From Nitrospirales bacterium (GTDB lineage: Bacteria > Nitrospirota > Nitrospiria > Nitrospirales > UBA8639), in assembly GCA_021604265.1 (NCBI GenBank), contig BQIY01000226.1, positions 1 to 5,084 on the forward strand: a stretch of DNA of 5,084 bases, in the 5' to 3' direction. A model generated the notes under the pieces. The model worked only from the letters and a program-made list of their open reading frames with translations. It did not search any database and was not told where the DNA came from. Shown here one piece after another: positions 1-5,084 of this stretch. The translations under genes were made by a program, and so were the position numbers. Position 1 is the first letter of the stretch. Each line of letters starts with the position of its first letter.

Positions 1-72
1 ATGATTATTAGGCAGCGAACTATCGTGGCCTAGGGCACCTGTAATAGGCCTCTGTGAACAGCTGAATAAGCC
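1..72. repeat. Direct repeat copy 1 (72 bp, period 93 bp)
   Basis: This copy matches bases 94-165 with one difference: C at 49 is T at 142. It is separated from copy 2 by a 21-bp spacer (73-93) that is not repeated downstream. It begins at the first base of the window, so the true left boundary, and any further copies upstream, cannot be seen. Inside it, GGCCTA (27-32) and TAGGCC (45-50) form a 6-bp inverted repeat, and CAGCTG (59-64) is a palindrome. It contains no meaningful reading frame: the ATG at base 1 reaches a TAG at 31. It could be a duplicated small-RNA or regulatory segment, or an intergenic repeat family; the sequence does not decide. Confidence 0.9.
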
Positions 73-93
73 TTCATTCAAAGAAATACTTCA

Positions 94-165
94 ATGATTA
101 TTAGGCAGCGAACTATCGTGGCCTAGGGCACCTGTAATAGGTCTCTGTGAACAGCTGAATAAGCC
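94..165. repeat. Direct repeat copy 2 (72 bp)
   Basis: This is the second copy of the repeat at 1-72. The single mismatch (T142 for C49) lies in the internal inverted repeat and would turn a G-C pair into a G-U pair in a + strand RNA, so the predicted stem GGCCTA (120-125) / TAGGTC (138-143) could still form. Similarity to copy 1 ends at 165. The sequence after it contains a short inverted repeat, CTTGAA (169-174) / TTCAAG (182-187), without a T-run, so it is not a convincing terminator. Confidence 0.9.
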
Positions 166-310
166 CAGCTTGAAAAACGGCTTCAAGTGGCATTTGTGAA
201 TGCGACCCGTGCTCTAGAGACTTCTATCGTTCTAGATCTCCTCATTCCTTGCGTTCTCTTCTGCTTGCTGTAAATTCGTGTTGGTTCTTTTCCCTGACTA
301 CATCCACAGC

Positions 311-339
311 TTGTTCGCTTTATCCTCAAGTGATAGGAT
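311..339 (+). promoter_or_regulatory. Candidate sigma-70 type promoter with extended -10
   Basis: TTGTTC (311-316) is a poor -35, 17 bp upstream of TAGGAT (334-339), which matches TATAAT at four of six positions. A TG at 331-332 is correctly placed for an extended -10 element. The 6-bp inverted repeat TATCCT/AGGATA (321-340) and the CTCAAG direct repeats overlap the -10 and could be an operator. Transcription from here would give a leader of roughly 140 bases before the first gene. This is pattern-based only; other AT-rich hexamers in the region could serve instead. Confidence 0.3.
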
Positions 340-397
340 ACTCAAGCATTTTTGATTGGAACAAGCGATAAGCCGAATTCCAGCACCTGTTTGTGTT

Positions 398-431
398 ACT
401 GAGGTTACTCAGTGTCTTGGTTGAGTAATCT
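398..431 (+). promoter_or_regulatory. Overlapping, mutually exclusive hairpins in the leader
   Basis: Hairpin A is a perfect 6-bp stem with a four-base loop (ACTGAG-GTTA-CTCAGT, 398-413). Hairpin B pairs TTACTCA (405-411) with TGAGTAA (422-428) and extends by AG (402-403) with CT (430-431), around a G-U pair, over a 10-base loop. Both use the CTCA at 408-411, so only one can form at a time. As DNA the same bases could be a dimeric-protein operator. Neither hairpin has a U-tract, so simple intrinsic termination is not indicated. A role is inferred from position only, about 50-90 bases before the start codon. Confidence 0.3.
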
Positions 432-475
432 GAGGCATGAAGCCTAAACGTTCCAAAAATTGTGTATCCATAGCC

Positions 476-481
476 AGGGAG
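476..481 (+). promoter_or_regulatory. Ribosome binding site deciding the start of the coiled-coil gene
   Basis: AGGGAG lies 7 bases before the ATG at 489 but only 1 base before the in-frame ATG at 483. Normal Shine-Dalgarno spacing therefore favours 489, which shortens the protein by two residues relative to the longest frame. Confidence 0.6.
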
Positions 482-488
482 CATGACG

Positions 489-1112
489 ATGAGCCTAAGT
501 CGTAAAAATCAACCCAGTCAATTAAAAGTATCCGTCCAAACGCGTAAGTCTGAGGAAAATGCATTGGATGGACAAATGCTGGAAGATGAGCATGCAGGGA
601 CCGCAAGTTTGGACAAGGTGCGGGACATTTTGTTTGGCGCGCAAAGTCGGGAGTATGAAAAGCGATTTACTCGCTTAGAGGAACGACTGCTCAAGGAAGC
701 GGCTGAATTGCGCAATGATCTCAAGAGTCGTTTTGACTCGCTCGAATTATACGTCAAGCATGAAGTTGAGTCCTTAACGGGTCGAATGAAAAATGAACAG
801 AAGGAAAAGAGCGAGTCTCTGGGTGAGCTCAGTCGTGAGCTGGGACATCTGGGAAAACAGCTTCAGGAGCGGGTAGCGCAACTTGATGACCAGGCCATTC
901 AAGGACAACGTGAATTACGTCAACAAGCCCTCGAGCAGCATAAGAGCCTGTCGCAAGAAATCCAACAAAAGAGCACTGACCTTTCTGTGATGTTTGAAAA
1001 CGCCATTGAAGAGCTTCGTGGAGAAAAGCTGGATCGAGCATCTCTTGCTGAAATGTTTATGGAGTCAGCCCTTCGGCTGAATAATGAATTTAAGTTACCT
1101 ACCAAAGAGTAA
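489..1112 (+). CDS. Coiled-coil protein of the GTPase/OmpA cluster, function unknown
   Basis: A soluble protein of about 207 residues with no signal peptide and no membrane segment. Residues 1-40 are polar and probably disordered. A conserved-looking block starts at L41 (L..VRDILFG, with R45, I47 and L48) and runs into a long charged, heptad-like helix, about 52-165, rich in E, K, Q, R and L, typical of a coiled coil. The C-terminal segment (D182 to F201, DRASLAEMFMESALRLNNEF) looks like a separate short helical motif. I recall proteins with this layout next to OmpA-C and Rab-like GTPase genes, but know no function. The block at 41-63 aligns without gaps with residues 24-46 of the next gene product, which suggests a shared binding or assembly element. 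The start was chosen on Shine-Dalgarno spacing; ATG 483 is the alternative. It is probably the first gene of the operon, 102 bases before the next. A scaffold or effector role is inference. Confidence 0.8.
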   Translation: MSLSRKNQPSQLKVSVQTRKSEENALDGQMLEDEHAGTASLDKVRDILFGAQSREYEKRFTRLEERLLKEAAELRNDLKSRFDSLELYVKHEVESLTGRMKNEQKEKSESLGELSRELGHLGKQLQERVAQLDDQAIQGQRELRQQALEQHKSLSQEIQQKSTDLSVMFENAIEELRGEKLDRASLAEMFMESALRLNNEFKLPTKE

Positions 1113-1214
1113 TCCCCTTGATTCGTCAACCCAACCATTCGTGCTATACGGGGTCTCTCGACTTAAGGTAAAGCTGTAGGGTACGAATTCTAAACGCTTC
1201 CGGGGATTCTAATT

Positions 1215-2963
1215 ATGGCTTCTCCTTCTGATAGCATTTCCACTGATCCTGAGACCAAGGCTTCGCTTTCTGAATTAGAAGCGCTCAATCAGTTACGAAA
1301 CATTCTTCTCGCTCCAGAACAAACTCAACTTGAACAGTTACAAAATCGCTTAGATGATCCGGCTCTTCAAGCCAAAGATGTGAGCCGTGTGTTGCCTGAT
1401 GCGATTCTTCTCAGGTCGCAGCAAGATACTCAGCTTGCGACATCACTCTCTCCCATTTTAACGGAAGTTTTAATTCTTGCCATTAAGAAGTCTCCCCGTA
1501 TCATTGTCGATGCGATTTCTCCAATCATGGCCCCCGCGATCCGCAAGGCCATTTTTAGTGCATTACAGGGTATGGTGCAGTCGCTCAATCAAACGCTCGA
1601 TCATAGTGTGTCGTGGAAAGGTTTGCAGTGGAGGATTGAATCTTTGCGGACTGGAAAACCTTTTTCAGAAATTGTGCTGCTTCATACTCTTAAGTTTCGA
1701 GTTGAACAAGTCTTTTTAATCCATAGGGAAACAGGCTTGCTTCTTCAACATGTTGCTGCTGATGTGGGGGTCATTCAAGATCAAGAAGTCGTCTCCGGTA
1801 TGCTGACCGCCATTCAGGATTTTGTGCATGACTCATTTGGCGCGGAGCAGTCTGACTCATTAGAGTCTCTCCGTGTTGGGGAGCTGACCGTCTGGATCGA
1901 ACAAGGGCCCAAGGCTCTATTAGCTGGAGTGGTTCGCGGGACTCCGCCGCATGAATTACGTCAAGTCTTTCAACATGTTCTTGAGTCTGTGCATGTGACA
2001 TTTGCTGATGTGTTTGAGTCATTCAATGGGAATCAAGGTTCGTTTGAAAAAACTCGTTCGCAACTTGAGGAGTGCCTGCAGGCGCAGTTTGAAGGGAGTA
2101 CTTCGAAACCTTCTCCGTTTCTTTGGGGTCTGCTGGTCGCTCTGTGTGCAGGGTTGTTGCTATGGGGAGTATGGACCTACGTAGACCTCCAACGTTGGAC
2201 GACATTCCGGCAACTTGTTACCCAAGAGAAGGGTATGAGTGTGACCTCAATTGAAGAACAAGACGGCCAAACCATTGTGAACGGACTGCGAGACCCCCTT
2301 TCTATTGACCCAACTGTGCTGGCTGAACAAGCAGGATTAGACGCTGAATCAATCCAATTTGAGCTTGAACACTACTTTGCGCTTTCCCCTCACTTTCTCG
2401 AGATGAGAGCTCGTTCGCATCTGCAACCTCCAGACTCGGTTGATCTCAAGGTCGAGAATACGCGTCTTATTGTCTCAGGGCAGGCTCCGCATCAATGGAT
2501 CAATCGACTAGAAAGTCCTCAGCTTATCACGCCAGGCTTGACGGAGATTGTCACTGAACATCTCATTGATACAGACATGGCACAATTTGAAGCACTTCGG
2601 GAGGAGATTGAACAGCAGTATTTCGATTTTGATAAAGGCAGTGCCAGGCTGTCTCAAGCTAACCAGGATAATCTGCTGGCTATTTCAAAAATGGTACAGG
2701 AGCTCGATATTCTTGCGGATGGTTTAGGCCAAAAAGTAAGAGTCGAAATTCAGGGGCAATCGAGTCGAGAAGGCTCTGCGTCGAGAAATAAACAGTTAAG
2801 GATTGCGCGATCTCAGGCTGTTTGGAAGGCCTTATCGTTAGAAGAACTGACACGTACAGATGTGACTCCTGTTGAACTAGTGAACGACGCAACTGACAAG
2901 GCTATGAACGATCCTGCATTAGCCCGCCGTGTCTCAATGAAGGTGCTGATAGAGGATTCGTGA
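1215..2963 (+). CDS. Inner-membrane OmpA-C family protein with large cytoplasmic domain
   Basis: 582 residues. There is no N-terminal signal; the one clear membrane helix is at about 302-323, so residues 1-300 should be cytoplasmic and 325-582 periplasmic. The N-terminus has an L..LRNILL motif (24-32) shared with the preceding gene product, then a helical region rich in hydrophobic residues (about 55-160). Residues 160-270 show alternating strands and helices (VEQVFLIHRETGLLL, then a helix 191-207, strands 223-241, a helix 245-270) resembling longin/roadblock folds. The periplasmic part has a BON-like stretch (about 340-450), then an OmpA/MotB-type domain (about 463-580), which in the family binds peptidoglycan. 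In its key motif N525 and R532 are kept, but the usual Asp of the G-H-T-D signature is Ser517 (GQSS). A weak Shine-Dalgarno GGGGA (1202-1206) precedes the ATG. The stop lies 19 bases before the GTPase gene. Likely role (inferred): a wall-anchored membrane platform for the GTPase. Confidence 0.85.
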   Translation: MASPSDSISTDPETKASLSELEALNQLRNILLAPEQTQLEQLQNRLDDPALQAKDVSRVLPDAILLRSQQDTQLATSLSPILTEVLILAIKKSPRIIVDAISPIMAPAIRKAIFSALQGMVQSLNQTLDHSVSWKGLQWRIESLRTGKPFSEIVLLHTLKFRVEQVFLIHRETGLLLQHVAADVGVIQDQEVVSGMLTAIQDFVHDSFGAEQSDSLESLRVGELTVWIEQGPKALLAGVVRGTPPHELRQVFQHVLESVHVTFADVFESFNGNQGSFEKTRSQLEECLQAQFEGSTSKPSPFLWGLLVALCAGLLLWGVWTYVDLQRWTTFRQLVTQEKGMSVTSIEEQDGQTIVNGLRDPLSIDPTVLAEQAGLDAESIQFELEHYFALSPHFLEMRARSHLQPPDSVDLKVENTRLIVSGQAPHQWINRLESPQLITPGLTEIVTEHLIDTDMAQFEALREEIEQQYFDFDKGSARLSQANQDNLLAISKMVQELDILADGLGQKVRVEIQGQSSREGSASRNKQLRIARSQAVWKALSLEELTRTDVTPVELVNDATDKAMNDPALARRVSMKVLIEDS

Positions 2964-2967
2964 GAGT

Positions 2968-2978
2968 AGGAAAGGTGG
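2968..2978 (+). promoter_or_regulatory. Purine-rich ribosome binding site of the GTPase gene
   Basis: A strong purine run (AGG at 2968-2970, then AAAGGTGG at 2971-2978, continuing through further G) fills the 19-base gap before ATG 2983. It gives the GTPase its own initiation signal in spite of its close linkage to the upstream gene. Confidence 0.55.
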
Positions 2979-2982
2979 GGGA

Positions 2983-3480
2983 ATGATTCAAAAGAAAGTG
3001 TGTCTATTAGGCGCGTTTGCGGTGGGAAAAACGAGCCTTGTTAAGCAATATGTCTCAGGGATTTTTTCTGAGAAGTATCATACGACGGTTGGCGTCAAGA
3101 TTGACAAAAAAGTCCTGGAAGTTCAAGGGGAGCCGATGACGCTGATTCTTTGGGATTTGCATGGGGAAGATGAATTTCAAAAAATCCGGGCATCGTATTT
3201 GCGAGGTTCATCGGGATATGTGTTAGTCATCGATGGTACGCGTCAACTTACCTTGGGTGTTGTCGAAGGCCTTCAGCAGATGGCGCAAGAAATTCTTGGT
3301 GATGTGCCATTTGTCGTTGTTGTCAATAAGGCTGACCTGTCCGATCAATGGGAAATTGGAGAGGAAGCTGTTGCAGACTTAAAGGATCGCGGCTGGACCG
3401 TAATTGAAGGGAGCGCCAAAACTGGGCAAGGCGTGGAAGAGGCATTTTTCACCCTTGCCAAAGCTATGGTCGATGAGTAA
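2983..3480 (+). CDS. Small Ras-superfamily (Rab-like) GTPase
   Basis: 165 residues, the length of a single Ras-type G domain. All five nucleotide-binding motifs are visible: G1 GAFAVGKT (10-17), G2 Thr35 in HTTVGVK, G3 WDLHGEDEF (57-65), G4 NKAD (115-118) and G5 SAK (144-146). It should bind GTP/GDP and act as a molecular switch in the cytoplasm. Two residues that matter for hydrolysis in Ras differ: Phe12 stands where Ras has Gly12, and Glu62 where Ras has Gln61. From memory, similar P-loops occur in related bacterial proteins, so this may be a family trait, perhaps giving slow or partner-dependent hydrolysis. There is no C-terminal cysteine or other lipidation signal (it ends AMVDE), so membrane recruitment would need a protein partner; the adjacent OmpA-like protein is the obvious candidate. 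It is closer to Rab/Rup-type prokaryotic GTPases than to MglA, judged by the WDxxGxD motif. The stop codon directly abuts the next ATG. Confidence 0.92.
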   Translation: MIQKKVCLLGAFAVGKTSLVKQYVSGIFSEKYHTTVGVKIDKKVLEVQGEPMTLILWDLHGEDEFQKIRASYLRGSSGYVLVIDGTRQLTLGVVEGLQQMAQEILGDVPFVVVVNKADLSDQWEIGEEAVADLKDRGWTVIEGSAKTGQGVEEAFFTLAKAMVDE

Positions 3481-3876
3481 ATGGAGTCCTATCCTTATCC
3501 TGTGCGAGAATATCTCCTTCAGCATATTGTCACATGCCGATTTCCAGGTTATTTCTATGTAAGTCAGGATTGCCATATTTTGGAGGCTGGTGGGGCATTA
3601 GCGCATTATGGCCTGCAGTCTTGTAAGAAAGGTCAAACGATCACGGAGTCAGTCTGTTTTTTACACGGACTTCTCCCGTTAAACGGTGAGGTCGTGGTCA
3701 TCCCATTTGTTCAATTTGATGCGAAGCATTTTCTTGATCTTCATCTCCTTCCAGGAAAATCAGGAGATTGGGTCTTGTTACTTGATGCGACAGAAAAGGC
3801 GGTTTATCAACAAAGACGACAGTTAGCCTATTATTTGGCTCAGACGCAAACATCCAAATCTTCTTCATATTCGTAG
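3481..3876 (+). CDS. PAS-like single-domain protein, hypothetical
   Basis: 131 residues, cytosolic, no signal or membrane helix. The pattern suggests a PAS-like fold: a first strand (YFYVSQD), a turn with H-I-L-E-A-G-G, a helical stretch with YGL and a G-Q-T-I-T-E-S motif, then FLHGLLPL, and two final strands (DLHLLP and WVLLLDATE) leading into a C-terminal helix (YQQRRQLAYYLA). The last dozen residues are Ser/Thr-rich and probably disordered. No kinase, cyclase or DNA-binding part is attached, so it may bind a ligand or a partner rather than signal by itself. The ATG follows the GTPase TAA with no gap and no good Shine-Dalgarno sequence, which points to translational coupling and near-stoichiometric production with the GTPase. 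A role as GTPase regulator or as a sensor linked to the downstream PAS/sigma-54 protein is inference. The PAS assignment rests on pattern, not on a profile search. Confidence 0.75.
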   Translation: MESYPYPVREYLLQHIVTCRFPGYFYVSQDCHILEAGGALAHYGLQSCKKGQTITESVCFLHGLLPLNGEVVVIPFVQFDAKHFLDLHLLPGKSGDWVLLLDATEKAVYQQRRQLAYYLAQTQTSKSSSYS

Positions 3877-3986
3877 GCTGTGTGGTGGCGGTCCCTGCAG
3901 TGCTGAAGACTCCTGCTACCCGCTATGGGGCTCCAAAGACCTATGCGTATGAATAATTCACTTCACGCGCACATGACCCTGTATTC
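3877..3986 (+). other. Intergenic gap before the sigma-54 activator gene
   Basis: 110 bases without a gene. I see no stem followed by a T-run, so no intrinsic terminator separates the genes, and read-through from the upstream operon is possible. An AATAAT (3952-3957) resembles a -10 box but has no recognisable -35 at 17 bp. An in-frame TAA at 3954-3956 sets the upstream limit of the next reading frame. No clear Shine-Dalgarno sequence stands before ATG 3987. Confidence 0.45.
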
Positions 3987-5084
3987 ATGATGAATGAGCT
4001 TTCCCTTTTCAGCGGAGTGATAGACGCGCTGTCAATTCTTGTGCTGAAGCGTGAGGAGACCTCTCAAATCTTTCAATGTCTCCATCCTCTTCCTGAGTGG
4101 TATCGAGTCTTTTTAGGGAAACCCTCTGAAAATTTTCCGGCGATTCAACCAGATCTGCAGTCACCGTTTTTACAGCATTTCTTGCCAGAGGTTCACGAGT
4201 TTTTGGATAGTCAAACGAGTGGACAGTTTACCTCTGGTATTTGGTGTGAGCAGGGGGCCGATGGAGCCGACTATCAATTTGAAGCGACGGCTGTGGCAGG
4301 TCCAGAAGCCAAGATTTTGCTGATTCAAAGAATCGGAGGTAGTGCGCTTGCGATACAAACCGTGCTCCAAACTGCGAGAGAAGGCGGGTTGCAGCATCAG
4401 CAGGCCACGGCAGAATACAAACAGGTTGAACGGGCATTGGGCGGAAAGCTCGCGCAGAGCGAACAGCTTCGTGACGACCTCATGGTGATTCTTGACCGTT
4501 TGCAATTAGGGACGATCATGACTGATGTACAGGGCCATATCACCTTTGTCAGTCTTGTGGCGCAAGCGCTCTTGAAATTGCCTGAACCAGCGGTGCTTGG
4601 TCAGCCGTGGAATGTTATCCCGGCTTTTTCGGAACGCGATAGGGCTGCACTTCAGGACATGGTACGGCAACCACTTGGTGAACGATGTAAGGTGCCTGTC
4701 GTCATTGAACCAATGAGAGGGCAGCGTATTTCATTAGAAATTGATGTTCAAGAAGACCCTCGAGATTCCCAGAGAACTATTTTTTTTCTCTATGACGTAA
4801 CGGAAGTAGAGGGTCTTCGTGAGGTCTTAACGGAGAAAAATCGTTTCTTTGATCTTGTGGGAAAAAGTCCGGCCATTACTGACGTCTATACACGAATTCA
4901 GGACATTGCCCCGACTGAGGCGACGGTGTTGATTGAAGGTGAGACAGGAACGGGGAAGGAATTAGTTGCTCGGGCGATTCATCAAGCCAGTCCTCGAAAA
5001 GATCAACCGTTCATTGCGGTGAATTGTGCCGGGTTGACGGACTCACTTCTTGGCAGTCAACTGTTTGGCCATAAACGCGGGGCC
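3987..5084 (+). CDS. PAS-containing sigma-54-dependent transcriptional activator (3' truncated by window)
   Basis: 366 codons are visible and the frame is open to the window end. Residues about 25-115 look like a first PAS-like domain, 120-165 a helical linker ([11 protein letters not shown], then [17 protein letters not shown]), and 166-275 a more typical PAS domain ([20 protein letters not shown] to [10 protein letters not shown]). The sigma-54 AAA+ domain starts near 287 ([10 protein letters not shown]) with Walker A GETGTGKE (318-325), then NCAGL and [10 protein letters not shown], where the window stops within the expected GAFTGA loop that contacts sigma-54. Known members are bacterial enhancer-binding proteins that use ATP hydrolysis to open sigma-54 promoters, usually with a C-terminal helix-turn-helix, which cannot be seen here. 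There is no receiver domain and no membrane segment, so the signal is probably sensed inside the cell through the PAS domains. The start is ATG 3987 or the adjacent in-frame ATG 3990; an upstream in-frame stop rules out a longer protein. It may regulate the upstream cluster or be its output. Confidence 0.9.
   Translation, partial: MMNELSLFSGVIDALSILVLKREETSQIFQCLHPLPEWYRVFLGKPSENFPAIQPDLQSPFLQHFLPEVHEFLDSQTSGQFTSGIWCEQGADGADYQFEATAVAGPEAKILLIQRIGGSALAIQTVLQTAREGGLQHQQATAEYKQVERALGGKLAQSEQLRDDLMVILDRLQLGTIMTDVQGHITFVSLVAQALLKLPEPAVLGQPWNVIPAFSERDRAALQDMVRQPLGERCKVPVVIEPMRGQRISLEIDVQEDPRDSQRTIFFLYDVTEVEGLREVLTEKNRFFDLVGKSPAITDVYTRIQDIAPTEATVLIEGETGTGKELVARAIHQASPRKDQPFIAVNCAGLTDSLLGSQLFGHKRGA

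Larger units (their letters stand above)
166..482 (+). other. Gene-free leader region upstream of the cluster
   Basis: About 317 bases with no supportable gene on either strand. The longest curiosity is an open frame without an ATG ending at TAA 271-273, which I do not accept as coding. What can be seen is a palindrome CTCTAGAG (212-219), an inverted repeat TATCCT (321-326) / AGGATA (335-340), a direct repeat CTCAAG (325-330 and 341-346), a possible promoter (311-339) and a pair of competing hairpins (398-431). The stretch most likely holds the promoter and 5' untranslated leader of the downstream operon. Confidence 0.6.

Noticed and set aside
1..165. CRISPR array or integron attC sites.
   Set aside because: The repeat is 72 bp with a single 21-bp spacer, unlike CRISPR proportions, and no GTTRRRY / RYYYAAC core pair was found. 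There is no cas or integrase gene in the window.
188..203. A sigma-54 promoter resembling TGGCA...TGC.
   Set aside because: The GG and GC dinucleotides are 11 bases apart rather than the required 10, and the -12 part is poor. It also lies nearly 300 bases before the first gene.
163..273. An open + strand frame of 36 codons ending at TAA 271-273, with a hydrophobic tail, directly after repeat copy 2.
   Set aside because: It has no ATG, only a GTG at 187 without a ribosome binding site, and is bounded by a stop at 160. The length is within chance, so neither a gene nor a pseudogene can be supported.
383..390. GCACCTGT, also found inside the 72-bp repeats (35-42 and 128-135), as a possible decayed third copy.
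   Set aside because: The match is only 8 bases and the flanks do not align with the repeat.
3877..3986. A terminator or a -24/-12 promoter between the PAS-like gene and the activator gene.
   Set aside because: No GC-rich stem with a T-run is visible. The best GG-N10-GC match lacks the TGGC context and has a poor -12 element.
4059..4331. A phosphoacceptor receiver domain at the N-terminus of the sigma-54 activator.
   Set aside because: The acidic pair, the phosphorylatable Asp after a hydrophobic strand, and the conserved Lys of receiver domains are not present; the pattern fits a PAS-like fold better.
4170..4505. A 111-residue open frame on the - strand.
   Set aside because: It lies entirely opposite the PAS/sigma-54 activator, whose protein features are clear in the other strand; its product has no recognisable features.

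Overview
The window looks like the chromosome of a Gram-negative bacterium with a mid-range base composition (about half G+C by eye). All real genes lie on the + strand. The gene set is a coiled-coil protein, an inner-membrane OmpA-C protein, a bacterial Rab/Ras-like GTPase, a PAS-like protein and a PAS/sigma-54 activator. I recall similar sets from Nitrospirota and some Proteobacteria and Cyanobacteria. A Nitrospira-like source is my best guess, but the sequence alone does not prove it.

Bases 1-482 hold no convincing gene. They start with two near-identical 72-bp direct repeats (period 93 bp, one mismatch). An AT-richer leader follows, with a weak extended -10 promoter candidate (311-339) and two overlapping, mutually exclusive hairpins (398-431) ahead of the first gene.

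Bases 489-3876 carry four closely packed genes that probably form one operon. They are a coiled-coil protein (489-1112), a 582-residue single-pass membrane protein with a periplasmic OmpA-like domain (1215-2963), a small Ras-superfamily GTPase (2983-3480), and a PAS-like protein whose ATG directly follows the GTPase stop codon (3481-3876). After a 110-bp gap comes a fifth gene (3987 to the window end). It encodes a cytosolic protein with two PAS-like domains and a sigma-54 AAA+ domain, cut off by the window inside the GAFTGA loop.

Taken together, I infer a GTPase switch module tethered to the cell envelope. The OmpA-like protein would anchor it to the cell wall, and its cytoplasmic part contains a stretch that looks like a longin/roadblock-type domain, a fold commonly used to bind small GTPases. 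The coiled-coil protein and the OmpA protein share an ungapped N-terminal motif, suggesting a common partner or assembly interface. The PAS-like protein and the sigma-54 activator would supply sensing and a possible transcriptional output. The biological process is unknown; localisation, polarity, motility or envelope homeostasis are all possible.
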